Of a stretch of DNA of 6,233 bases, positions 1 to 6,175 are shown piece by piece. Under the pieces are notes generated by a model. It made no database searches. It was not told the origin of the DNA and worked only from the letters and a program-made list of their open reading frames with translations. The stretch lies in the NCBI GenBank assembly GCA_002345725.1, contig DDWP01000067.1:1-6233 (forward strand). The letters run 5' to 3'. Position 1 is the first letter of the stretch. The number at the start of each line of letters is the position of its first letter. The position numbers and the translations under genes are program-made. Source of the stretch: Candidatus Shapirobacteria bacterium UBA2283 (GTDB taxonomy: Bacteria; Patescibacteriota; Microgenomatia; UBA12405).

Positions 1-993
1 GGTAAGACTGCTCTGGCTATTGACAGCATTATCAATCAAAAAGGCAAAGGTGTCTATTGTATTTATGTTGCCATAGGTCAAAAACAATCAAAAGTTGCCC
101 ATCTAGTTGCTCAGCTAGAACAAGCTGGTGCCATGGAATATACTGTCATTGTTTCTGCCTCAGCCTCTGATCCAGCTACTGCCCAAATGATTGCTCCTTT
201 TGTTGGCTGTTCTGTTGGTGAGTACTTCCGTGATCGTGGTGAAGATGCTCTAGTTATCTATGATGATCTTACTAAGCATGCCTGGGCTTACCGACAAATT
301 TCTCTTTCACTTCGTCGACCTCCTGGTCGTGAGGCCTACCCTGGAGATATTTTCTATCTACATTCTCGTCTTCTAGAGAGAGCTGCTCGTCTCAATGAAG
401 AGTTAGGTGGAGGCTCTCTTACTGCCTTGCCTATTATTGAGACTCAAGGTGGTGATGTTTCTGCCTATATTCCCACTAATGTTATCTCTATTACTGACGG
501 ACAGATATATCTTGATCAAGATGCTTTTAATGCCGGTAATCGCCCGGCTATTGATGCTGGTCTATCCGTTTCTCGTGTTGGTGGCGCCGCTCAAGTTAAG
601 GCGATGAAACAAGTCGCCGGTCAGCTCCGTCTTGATTTAGCTCAGTATCGTGACATGGCTGGTTTTGCTCAATTTGGTTCAGACCTTGACAGTGAGACCA
701 AGAAAAAAATATCCCGAGGTAAGGTCATGGTTGAATTACTCAAGCAAGATCAATACGCCGTTATGTCCTTGGCCGATCAAGTCCTAACACTTTATGCTGG
801 CAATGGTGGTTATCTAGACAACTATAGTAGCGAACAGATTAAAACCAAGGTTCTTGGTTGGGTTAATTATCTTAACGATAGTCGTCAAGATTTGGTTATC
901 TCCCTCCAACATGATAAGCACATTACTCCTGAGCTAGATTCTTCCCTAAAAGACGCTGCTAATAAATTCTTTAAGGAGACTGAAGATGCCTAG
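1..993 (+). CDS. atpA: ATP synthase F1 subunit alpha, 5'-truncated by window edge
   Basis: This is the nucleotide-binding and C-terminal part of the F1 alpha subunit, which alternates with beta in the catalytic hexamer and carries non-catalytic nucleotide sites. The reading frame is open from base 1, which falls inside the P-loop: the first visible residues are GKTALAIDS. The N-terminal beta-barrel and the start of the P-loop lie upstream, so the cut comes from the window and is not a broken gene. The 330 visible residues include the Walker B region ALVIYDDL (about 244-270), the RRPPGREA and FYLHSRLLERAAR blocks, SLTALPIIETQGGDVSAY, and SVSRVGGAAQ with the conserved arginine finger (codon 574-576). 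Residues after about 650 form the helical C-terminal domain. An ATG at 133 is internal and not the start. The stop TAG lies inside the next gene, giving an 8-nt overlap with atpG. Identification is secure from the family motifs. Confidence 0.97.
   Translation, partial: GKTALAIDSIINQKGKGVYCIYVAIGQKQSKVAHLVAQLEQAGAMEYTVIVSASASDPATAQMIAPFVGCSVGEYFRDRGEDALVIYDDLTKHAWAYRQISLSLRRPPGREAYPGDIFYLHSRLLERAARLNEELGGGSLTALPIIETQGGDVSAYIPTNVISITDGQIYLDQDAFNAGNRPAIDAGLSVSRVGGAAQVKAMKQVAGQLRLDLAQYRDMAGFAQFGSDLDSETKKKISRGKVMVELLKQDQYAVMSLADQVLTLYAGNGGYLDNYSSEQIKTKVLGWVNYLNDSRQDLVISLQHDKHITPELDSSLKDAANKFFKETEDA
973..978 (+). promoter_or_regulatory. Shine-Dalgarno site of atpG
   Basis: AAGGAG sits 7 nt before the atpG ATG at 986, inside the last codons of atpA. 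It fixes the gamma start and shows that atpG has its own ribosome binding site despite overlapping atpA. Confidence 0.8.
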
Positions 994-1816
994 TTCACAA
1001 AATCTCAAAAAGAGAATTCGTTTGGTTAAGAATATTGCCAAAGTTACCAAGGCCATGCAGGTGGCAGCTTCTTTAAAAATGAAAAAATCTCAAGAGACTG
1101 CTTTAGCTAGTCGTTTCTTTTCACAAAAATTAAGCCACATTGCTAGTCTAGTTGTCGGTGAAGCTGTTACTATTATCAACCCTAGAATAGATCTTGTTTT
1201 GGTTGCTCCAGATCGTGGACTTTGTGGTTCACTCCTGTCCACTATCGAGAAAGGTCTAAAAAAGTGGATTGATTCTATTGGTCAAGAAAATGTTCGGGTA
1301 TTTTGTATCAATCGTAAAGCAACTATTGTTGCTCGCCACCTTAATCTCGATATAATTGGTGTTTTTGATATTAGCGTCGCCAAACCGGATCAGACCAAGA
1401 TGGGTGCAGTTATTCAAATGCTCACCGACGACCTCAAACAAGGTCTTGTCGGTCGTTGTCTTGTTGGCTATGCTCAATTTGAAAACCTTATGTCTCAGAA
1501 TTTCACCACCACTCAGATTTTACCTTTTCAGCCAGACTCTAGTCTTAGTGATGTCGCTGATTTTCTTATCGAACCAAATAAAGTCGAAGTTTACGATAAT
1601 CTTGTTCCTAGGTCCATGCGTCTCAAACTTTATCAAACTATTTTAGAGACCGCCGCTTCCGAGTTCTCTGCTCGGGCTATGGCTATGAAATCAGCTAGTG
1701 ACAATGCTTCTGATATCTCTGTCTTTCTTACTTCAGAGTACAACAAACATCGTCAAGCCTCTATCACTGCTCAAATAGCCGAAGTTATTGGTGCAGGTTT
1801 ATCATCAGAATCATAA
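986..1816 (+). CDS. atpG: ATP synthase F1 subunit gamma (central stalk)
   Basis: Gamma is the rotating shaft linking the F0 c-ring to conformational change in the alpha/beta hexamer. The 276-residue protein has the two family hallmarks. The N-terminal coiled-coil helix (about 1-55) carries the RIRLVKNIAKVTKAMQVAAS-type pattern. The C-terminal helix (about 222-276) has SEFSARAMAMKSASDNASD followed by YNKHRQASITAQIAEVIGA. Between them is the Rossmann-like domain with DRGLCGSL at residues 76-83. The length is slightly below the usual 285-295 residues, with the shortening in the middle domain. The start is supported by the SD at 973-978. The gene overlaps atpA by 8 nt and ends 2 nt before atpD, fitting co-transcription and translational coupling. 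Nothing essential looks missing. Confidence 0.96.
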   Translation: MPSSQNLKKRIRLVKNIAKVTKAMQVAASLKMKKSQETALASRFFSQKLSHIASLVVGEAVTIINPRIDLVLVAPDRGLCGSLLSTIEKGLKKWIDSIGQENVRVFCINRKATIVARHLNLDIIGVFDISVAKPDQTKMGAVIQMLTDDLKQGLVGRCLVGYAQFENLMSQNFTTTQILPFQPDSSLSDVADFLIEPNKVEVYDNLVPRSMRLKLYQTILETAASEFSARAMAMKSASDNASDISVFLTSEYNKHRQASITAQIAEVIGAGLSSES

Positions 1817-1818
1817 AT

Positions 1819-3225
1819 ATGCTCAAAAAAATATCAAAAAAAAGTGTGGGAATAATTTCTCAAGTTTTGGGTCCAGTTGTTGATGTTAGTTTTGGTGTTC
1901 ATCATATACCTCCTATCTATCAGTCTCTTCAAGTCGAAGACACTGGTCTGGTTCTAGAAGTTCAATCAGATTTGGGCAACGGTACTGTTCGTTGTATTGG
2001 TATGGATGCCACCGAAGGTTTGGCTCGTGGTATGTCTGTCATTGATTTAGGTGAACAAATTTCCGTTCCAGTTGGTGAGTCTATGCTTGGACGAATGGTC
2101 AATGTCCTTGGTAACCCCATTGATGGTGGTGCCAAGATCGTCTCAAAAAAGAAATATAATATTCATCGTCCTGCTCCAAGTTTTGAAGATCAAGAGACTA
2201 GCCCTGAAGTTTTAGAAACTGGTATTAAAGTTATCGACCTTATTGCCCCATTTCCTAAAGGTGGTAAGATAGGCGTTTTTGGTGGTGCTGGAGTCGGTAA
2301 GACTGTTATTATTCAAGAACTAATTAGAAATGTCGCCGCCGAGCATGGGGGATATTCTGTTTTTGCTGGAGTTGGAGAGAGGACTCGCGAAGGTAACGAG
2401 CTCTATCGTGAATTAACTGAATCAGGAGTTATCAACAAAACTGCACTAGTCTATGGACAGATGAATGAGCCAGCTGGAGTTCGTCTCAGAGTTCCTCTAA
2501 CTGGCGTCTCTATTGCTGAGTATTTTCGTGATGAAATGGGTCAAGATGTTTTACTTTTTATTGATAACATCTTCCGTTTTTCACAGGCAGGGGCTGAAGT
2601 TTCCGCTCTTCTTGGTCGAGTTCCTAGTGCTGTTGGTTATCAGCCGACTCTCGCCGGAGAAATGGGTGAATTGCAAGAAAGAATCACTTCCACTAAAAAA
2701 GGTTCTATCACTTCTTTACAGGCAGTCTATGTCCCGGCTGATGATTACACCGATCCCGCCCCAGTTACCGCTTTTACTCATCTTGATGCTTCAATCACTC
2801 TAGAAAGATCAATTGCCGAACAGGGGATTTATCCAGCAGTTGATCCATTAACTTCATCTTCTCGTTATCTTGACCCCGCCATTGTCGGTAAAGAACATTA
2901 CGAAGTTGCCAGAGGAGTCCAGAAAGTTCTTCAGCGATACAAAGAGCTTCAAGACATTATTGCCATTCTTGGTGTCGATGAGTTAAGTGATGAAGATAAA
3001 TTAATTGTCTCCCGTGCTAGAAAAATTCAAAAATTCTTTTCCCAACCCATGTTTGTCGCCGAGACATTCACTGGCCGAAAAGGTGTTTACGTCAGCATTA
3101 AAGATACTGTTGCTGGTTTCAAAAAACTTTTATCTGGAGATCTTGATAACATTTCCGAAAGTGAATTTTATATGAAAGGAGGTCTAGACGATGTTAGCTC
3201 AGATAATAACTCTCGAAAAAATTGA
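1819..3225 (+). CDS. atpD: ATP synthase F1 subunit beta (catalytic)
   Basis: Beta carries the catalytic sites for ATP synthesis and hydrolysis. The 468-residue length is normal. The N-terminal beta-barrel includes GIISQVLGPVVDVSF (about 11-25). The P-loop GGAGVGKT is at 155-162 with Lys161. The catalytic glutamate is E187 and the adjacent arginine R188, within GVGERTREGNELY. Walker B is LLFIDNIFRF with D249. The DELSDED motif is at 387-393. All key residues are present, so the enzyme should be active. The ATG is only 2 nt after the atpG stop and has no clear SD; AGGT at 1795-1798 is too far away. The first codons are very A-rich. GTG at 1846 is a possible alternative start, but the ATG is preferred for its coupling position. 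The last 35 nt, encoding a short hydrophilic tail after FYMKGGLDDV, overlap atpC. The stop is UGA, followed by a second in-frame UGA four codons later. Confidence 0.97.
   Translation: MLKKISKKSVGIISQVLGPVVDVSFGVHHIPPIYQSLQVEDTGLVLEVQSDLGNGTVRCIGMDATEGLARGMSVIDLGEQISVPVGESMLGRMVNVLGNPIDGGAKIVSKKKYNIHRPAPSFEDQETSPEVLETGIKVIDLIAPFPKGGKIGVFGGAGVGKTVIIQELIRNVAAEHGGYSVFAGVGERTREGNELYRELTESGVINKTALVYGQMNEPAGVRLRVPLTGVSIAEYFRDEMGQDVLLFIDNIFRFSQAGAEVSALLGRVPSAVGYQPTLAGEMGELQERITSTKKGSITSLQAVYVPADDYTDPAPVTAFTHLDASITLERSIAEQGIYPAVDPLTSSSRYLDPAIVGKEHYEVARGVQKVLQRYKELQDIIAILGVDELSDEDKLIVSRARKIQKFFSQPMFVAETFTGRKGVYVSIKDTVAGFKKLLSGDLDNISESEFYMKGGLDDVSSDNNSRKN
3175..3183 (+). promoter_or_regulatory. Strong Shine-Dalgarno site of atpC, inside atpD
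   Basis: AAAGGAGGT lies 7 nt before the ATG at 3191 and contains the complete AGGAGGT core complementary to the usual 16S rRNA tail. It is the best ribosome binding site in the window, and it supports the early atpC start within the atpD coding region. On the atpD frame the same bases encode the end of the conserved FYMKGG block. Confidence 0.88.
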
Positions 3226-3607
3226 GTGGAGTGGTGAGGCCACTAGTGTTACCTTGCCGACTACTGATGGGCAGATAACTATTTTGCCAGGGCACCGTAA
3301 ACTTATCTGCGCTGTTGAAGCCGGTGAAGTCAATATCAAGACCAAGCAAGACAGTTTAAGCTTCTTTATTACCGAAGGTTGCGCCGAAATCACCGAGACA
3401 GAAGTCTCCGTATTAGCCGACCTGGCCACTAAAGCTGCCGATCTCACTCTAGCTCGTGTCGAGGAAGCCAAAAAAGCCGCGGCTACTGCTAAGCTAGAAA
3501 AGATTGACGATGTTGAATTTGCCTCTATCGAATCAAACCTTCGTCGTGAACTTGCCAAAGAAAAAATTATTCAAAAATATAAGATCAAGACTAGGCCAAT
3601 AATTTAA
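3191..3607 (+). CDS. atpC: ATP synthase F1 subunit epsilon
   Basis: Epsilon sits at the foot of gamma, couples F1 to the c-ring and in many bacteria inhibits ATP hydrolysis through its C-terminal helices. The 138-residue protein has the N-terminal beta-sandwich (about 1-85), with GQITILPGHRKLICAVEAGEV as a version of the family pattern GEFGILPGHAPL. It is followed by a two-helix C-terminal domain (about 86-104 and 107-130) rich in Ala, Lys and Glu. The motif [IL]DxxRA that binds ATP in some bacterial epsilons appears here as LTLARV (85-90), with Asp replaced by Thr and the last Ala by Val. The start at 3191 is fixed by the strong SD at 3175-3183 and overlaps atpD by 35 nt. This is the last gene of the operon; the next gene is convergent, 11 nt away. 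The position after atpD and the length support the call. Confidence 0.92.
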   Translation: MLAQIITLEKIEWSGEATSVTLPTTDGQITILPGHRKLICAVEAGEVNIKTKQDSLSFFITEGCAEITETEVSVLADLATKAADLTLARVEEAKKAAATAKLEKIDDVEFASIESNLRRELAKEKIIQKYKIKTRPII

Positions 3608-3618
3608 TCTGTCCAATT

Positions 3619-5364
3619 CTAGTTTTCTTCAATATTTTTACCTTTTGACTGAAGGGTCCATAGTTTCTCATATATGCCTTTTTCTTTTATTAGTTGATCA
3701 TGTTTACCTACCTCCACAATATTTCCATTTGAGAGTACGACAATTTTATCTGCATCCCTAATTGTCGAGAAACGATGAGCAATTATTATTACTGTTCTCG
3801 ATTTTGAGACTTCCTTTAAAGCTTCTTGAATCATTTTCTCCGACTCCGAGTCCAAGCTGGAGGTCGCTTCGTCAAATATTAAAATTTTGGGATCAGAAAG
3901 TAATGCCCTGGCAATTGCCAATCTTTGTTTTTGCCCACCCGACAATTTGATTCCTCTTTCTCCCACTTCCGTCTCCCAGCTCTTAGGTAGTTTTTCGATA
4001 AACTCCAATATGTTGGCTCTTTTTGCGACTATCTGTATCTCTTCCATTGTCGCTTCAGGTTTACCGTAAGAAAGATTGAATTTTATAGTGTTGTTAAACA
4101 GTATTGGTTCTTGTGGTACTACTCCCATTAACTTTCTCAAGTCACTTTTGTTAATTTTCTTTATATTTATCCCACCCACTTTGATTGTTCCCTCAGACGG
4201 GTCGTAAAAACGGATCAATAGTTTTACTAATGTTGTTTTGCCCGCCCCTGATCTCCCCACAAAGGCAACCTGTTCTCCTTCTTTTATATTTAAATTTATT
4301 TTATCAAGCACTCTTTCTTTATTTTTTGGATAGACAAACCCAATATTCATGAATTCTACTTTCCCTTTTATTTTATCGATTTTTACTGGTCTTTTTGGGT
4401 CTTTCACTATTACTTCGTTGTCGAGAATTCCAAGATATTTTTGTAGGTCAGTTAGACATTTAGCAATATCTCTAACTCTAAAAAACAGGTTAAAAAACTG
4501 GTAATAAAATCCAGTTACAAATCCAGCCACCATTATCATATCTCCATTACTTAAGCCATTATCTAGCTGATTTACTGTCATCCACAACATTAGTACTATT
4601 CCTAGTCCTGAAGTTGTTCCAATTATTACATCCATTAGTCTAAATGAATCTCCAAATTTAAAAAGTTTTACCGACCAAATAATAAATTTATCTTTCAATC
4701 GATGCCTTTCTTTCTTCTCTGCAGCAAAGTACTTTACTGTTTCATAGTTGATCATCCCGTCAGTAATTACTCCCGATATCTCATCTTCCACCTGGTTAAA
4801 TTCAGTTCGCGTTTTTAAGTTCTTATTTACCAGCCAAGTAATTAATCCTAAGTTCATCATAAATATAGTTACCAATATTCCAGCAATTCCCCACGACACT
4901 GTCGACAAAAAATAGACAGTTACCAGAAGATTAATTAGTACCCGATATAGTTCGTTATGTAAATTAAAAAATAGTGTAAATACAGCACTATCACCTCTGC
5001 GAAACGCTGAAATTAGAGAGCCAGTATTTTTATCTACATGATAGGCAAAGTCCAACTCTAGCACCTTTTGAAACACAGTCTCTCGGATTTCTTTAGATAG
5101 GGGGACTAATATTCTATCGCTCAGATAAAGCGCCCATGCTGACACCAAGTTTCCCATAACGAGTGATGCTCCAAACAACCCCAGAAAAATTTTGACTTCA
5201 CTATAATTTCCCAGCTCCGAAGCTACTAGCATTCTTTTTAGCCAGTATGGACTAATTGTTTCCAGTACCACAGCTATTGTTGATATGAAGAGAAATACCC
5301 CAAGTCTTACTTTATATTTTCCTACAAACTGGTAGAATTTAATTATTAGTTTCACGCACAGCAT
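3619..5364 (-). CDS. ABC exporter half-transporter (fused permease and ATPase), ATM1-like
   Basis: The 581-residue protein has an N-terminal six-helix exporter domain (helices near 17-37, 57-80, 132-153, 157-180, 245-265 and 275-297) fused to an ATP-binding domain. The ATPase motifs are complete: Walker A GRSGAGKTT (370-378), Q-loop Gln418, signature LSGGQ (474-478), Walker B with Asp498 and catalytic Glu499, and switch His530. It should therefore be an active ATPase working as a membrane homodimer, since no second half-transporter is adjacent. NYETVKYF at 206-213 matches the segment typical of the ATM1/ABCB7 and heavy-metal-tolerance branch, whose members export glutathione-linked or Fe-S-related compounds. 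The substrate here cannot be told from sequence, and a lipid or drug exporter is also possible. The ATG at 5364 follows an in-frame TAA but has no SD; GTG at 5355 is an alternative. Codons favour AGA, CGA and A-ending forms, unlike the CGT and T-ending codons of the plus-strand genes. Confidence 0.93.
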   Translation of the reverse strand: MLCVKLIIKFYQFVGKYKVRLGVFLFISTIAVVLETISPYWLKRMLVASELGNYSEVKIFLGLFGASLVMGNLVSAWALYLSDRILVPLSKEIRETVFQKVLELDFAYHVDKNTGSLISAFRRGDSAVFTLFFNLHNELYRVLINLLVTVYFLSTVSWGIAGILVTIFMMNLGLITWLVNKNLKTRTEFNQVEDEISGVITDGMINYETVKYFAAEKKERHRLKDKFIIWSVKLFKFGDSFRLMDVIIGTTSGLGIVLMLWMTVNQLDNGLSNGDMIMVAGFVTGFYYQFFNLFFRVRDIAKCLTDLQKYLGILDNEVIVKDPKRPVKIDKIKGKVEFMNIGFVYPKNKERVLDKINLNIKEGEQVAFVGRSGAGKTTLVKLLIRFYDPSEGTIKVGGINIKKINKSDLRKLMGVVPQEPILFNNTIKFNLSYGKPEATMEEIQIVAKRANILEFIEKLPKSWETEVGERGIKLSGGQKQRLAIARALLSDPKILIFDEATSSLDSESEKMIQEALKEVSKSRTVIIIAHRFSTIRDADKIVVLSNGNIVEVGKHDQLIKEKGIYEKLWTLQSKGKNIEEN

Positions 5365-5379
5365 TCTAACAAATTAATA

Positions 5380-5778
5380 ATGAGTAATACATACACTTGG
5401 TACCAAACTTTAATCAAACCCTCCTGGAGTCCACCTAGTTGGCTATTTGGACCTGTCTGGACTGTCCTCTATGCTATTATCACTGCTACTTTTGGCTGGG
5501 TTTTTTACAAAGTTTTTACCGGCAAATTATCTTGGACAATTGCCTTACCATTCTTTCTCAATTTAATTTTTAATTTTAGTTTCACTTATTTCCAATTTGG
5601 TTTAAAAAATAATCTCTTTGCCGCCATAGACATTTTTCTGGTTTTGATTACTATCATCTGGTCTTTTATCGCCATCTGGCCACATTCCAAAGTTATTGTC
5701 TATCTCAATATTCCATATTTGCTCTGGGTTTCTTTTGCCACTTTTTTGCAATTCACTATTACTTATTTAAATAGATAA
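5380..5778 (+). CDS. TspO/MBR family protein (tryptophan-rich sensory protein), short form
   Basis: TspO proteins are small membrane proteins that bind porphyrins and other hydrophobic ligands and take part in stress responses. The 132-residue protein opens directly with the loop-1 signature: WYQTLIKPSW, then PPSW, then FGPVWTVLY (residues 7-31). It continues with LN at 60-61 in the third canonical helix and PYLLWVSFA at 112-120 in the last helix. The family's usual Asn in the final helix (A..LN) is Gln124 here, and the Trp of the LNxxW segment is Phe. Canonical bacterial TspO is about 155-160 residues with five helices; this one lacks the helix that normally precedes WY, leaving four. The upstream frame reaches a stop at 5347 without another ATG, so the short form looks real. 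There is no SD. It starts 15 nt from the divergent exporter start and ends 1 nt before the DUF2177 gene. Confidence 0.9.
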   Translation: MSNTYTWYQTLIKPSWSPPSWLFGPVWTVLYAIITATFGWVFYKVFTGKLSWTIALPFFLNLIFNFSFTYFQFGLKNNLFAAIDIFLVLITIIWSFIAIWPHSKVIVYLNIPYLLWVSFATFLQFTITYLNR

Positions 5779-5779
5779 C

Positions 5780-6175
5780 ATGTCCATCAAGCTTTACTTG
5801 GTTACTCTTTTTGTTTTTCTCGGAATTGATTCTATTTGGCTACTATTTGTTGCTAAAAATTTTTATGCTGACAAGCTTGGTTATCTCATGGCCAAGAATC
5901 CAAATTTGATTTCCGCCGGTATTTTTTACCTTCTTTTTGTAGTGGGTATTATTTTATTTGTCATCAGTCCTGCTCTTAAAAACAATTCTCTATCTCAAGC
6001 CATTATTATGGGTGGGCTCTTTGGCCTTATAACTTATGCTACTTACGATCTCACCAATCTCGCTACTATCCGCGATTGGCCACTGGTCATTACTATTGTT
6101 GACATGATCTGGGGTACTGTACTCTCAGCCACTGTTGCTGGTGTTAGCTTTTTTATCTACAAATGGATAGCCTAG
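5780..6175 (+). CDS. DUF2177 family membrane protein
   Basis: The function is unknown. The 131-residue protein has about four membrane helices (near 4-24, 44-63, 72-90 and 102-125) and short polar loops. I recognise it as DUF2177 from its conserved blocks: LGIDSIWLLFVAKNFY near the N-terminus, LGYLMAKNPN, FYLLFVVGI, ISPAL, the signature YATYDLTNLAT (86-96), and DMIWGT near the last helix. The length fits a single-domain member. The ATG follows the tspO stop by one base and has no SD, so translation probably depends on coupling or reinitiation from tspO. Its 3' end overlaps the next gene by 13 nt. Its neighbours suggest a shared membrane role. The family call is from memory of the motifs and is fairly firm; a biochemical role cannot be assigned. 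Confidence 0.85.
   Translation: MSIKLYLVTLFVFLGIDSIWLLFVAKNFYADKLGYLMAKNPNLISAGIFYLLFVVGIILFVISPALKNNSLSQAIIMGGLFGLITYATYDLTNLATIRDWPLVITIVDMIWGTVLSATVAGVSFFIYKWIA

Noticed and set aside
133..135. ATG at 133 as the start of a short atpA
   Set aside because: The frame is open to base 1 and encodes conserved alpha-subunit sequence upstream, starting within the P-loop.
1256..1477. Open frame antisense to atpG, and similar out-of-frame stretches inside atpA, atpG, atpD and the exporter
   Set aside because: All overlap conserved genes, lack SD sites or domains, and are explained as shadow frames.
1846..1848. GTG as the atpD start
   Set aside because: It has no SD and is farther from the atpG stop; the ATG at 1819 fits coupling better, though this is not proven.
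3223..3225. UGA at the atpD end as a possible recoded glycine or tryptophan codon, as in some small-genome bacteria
   Set aside because: No gene in the window has an internal in-frame UGA, and beta ends at the expected place, so UGA acts as a normal stop.
3199..3558. A 119-codon open frame antisense to atpC, rich in Ser and Ala
   Set aside because: It lies wholly within a well-supported epsilon gene, shows no recognisable domain and has the composition expected from reading Ala/Glu/Lys-rich helices backwards.
3590..3623. ACTAG ... CTAGT inverted repeat followed by a short T-run as a terminator for atpC
   Set aside because: The stem has only five pairs with a 24-nt loop, and the T-run is interrupted; it could easily arise by chance.
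3619..5364. Horizontal acquisition of the exporter, because of its different codon use
   Set aside because: The difference is what a strand-wide third-position bias would give, and no mobile-element remnants or repeats flank the gene.
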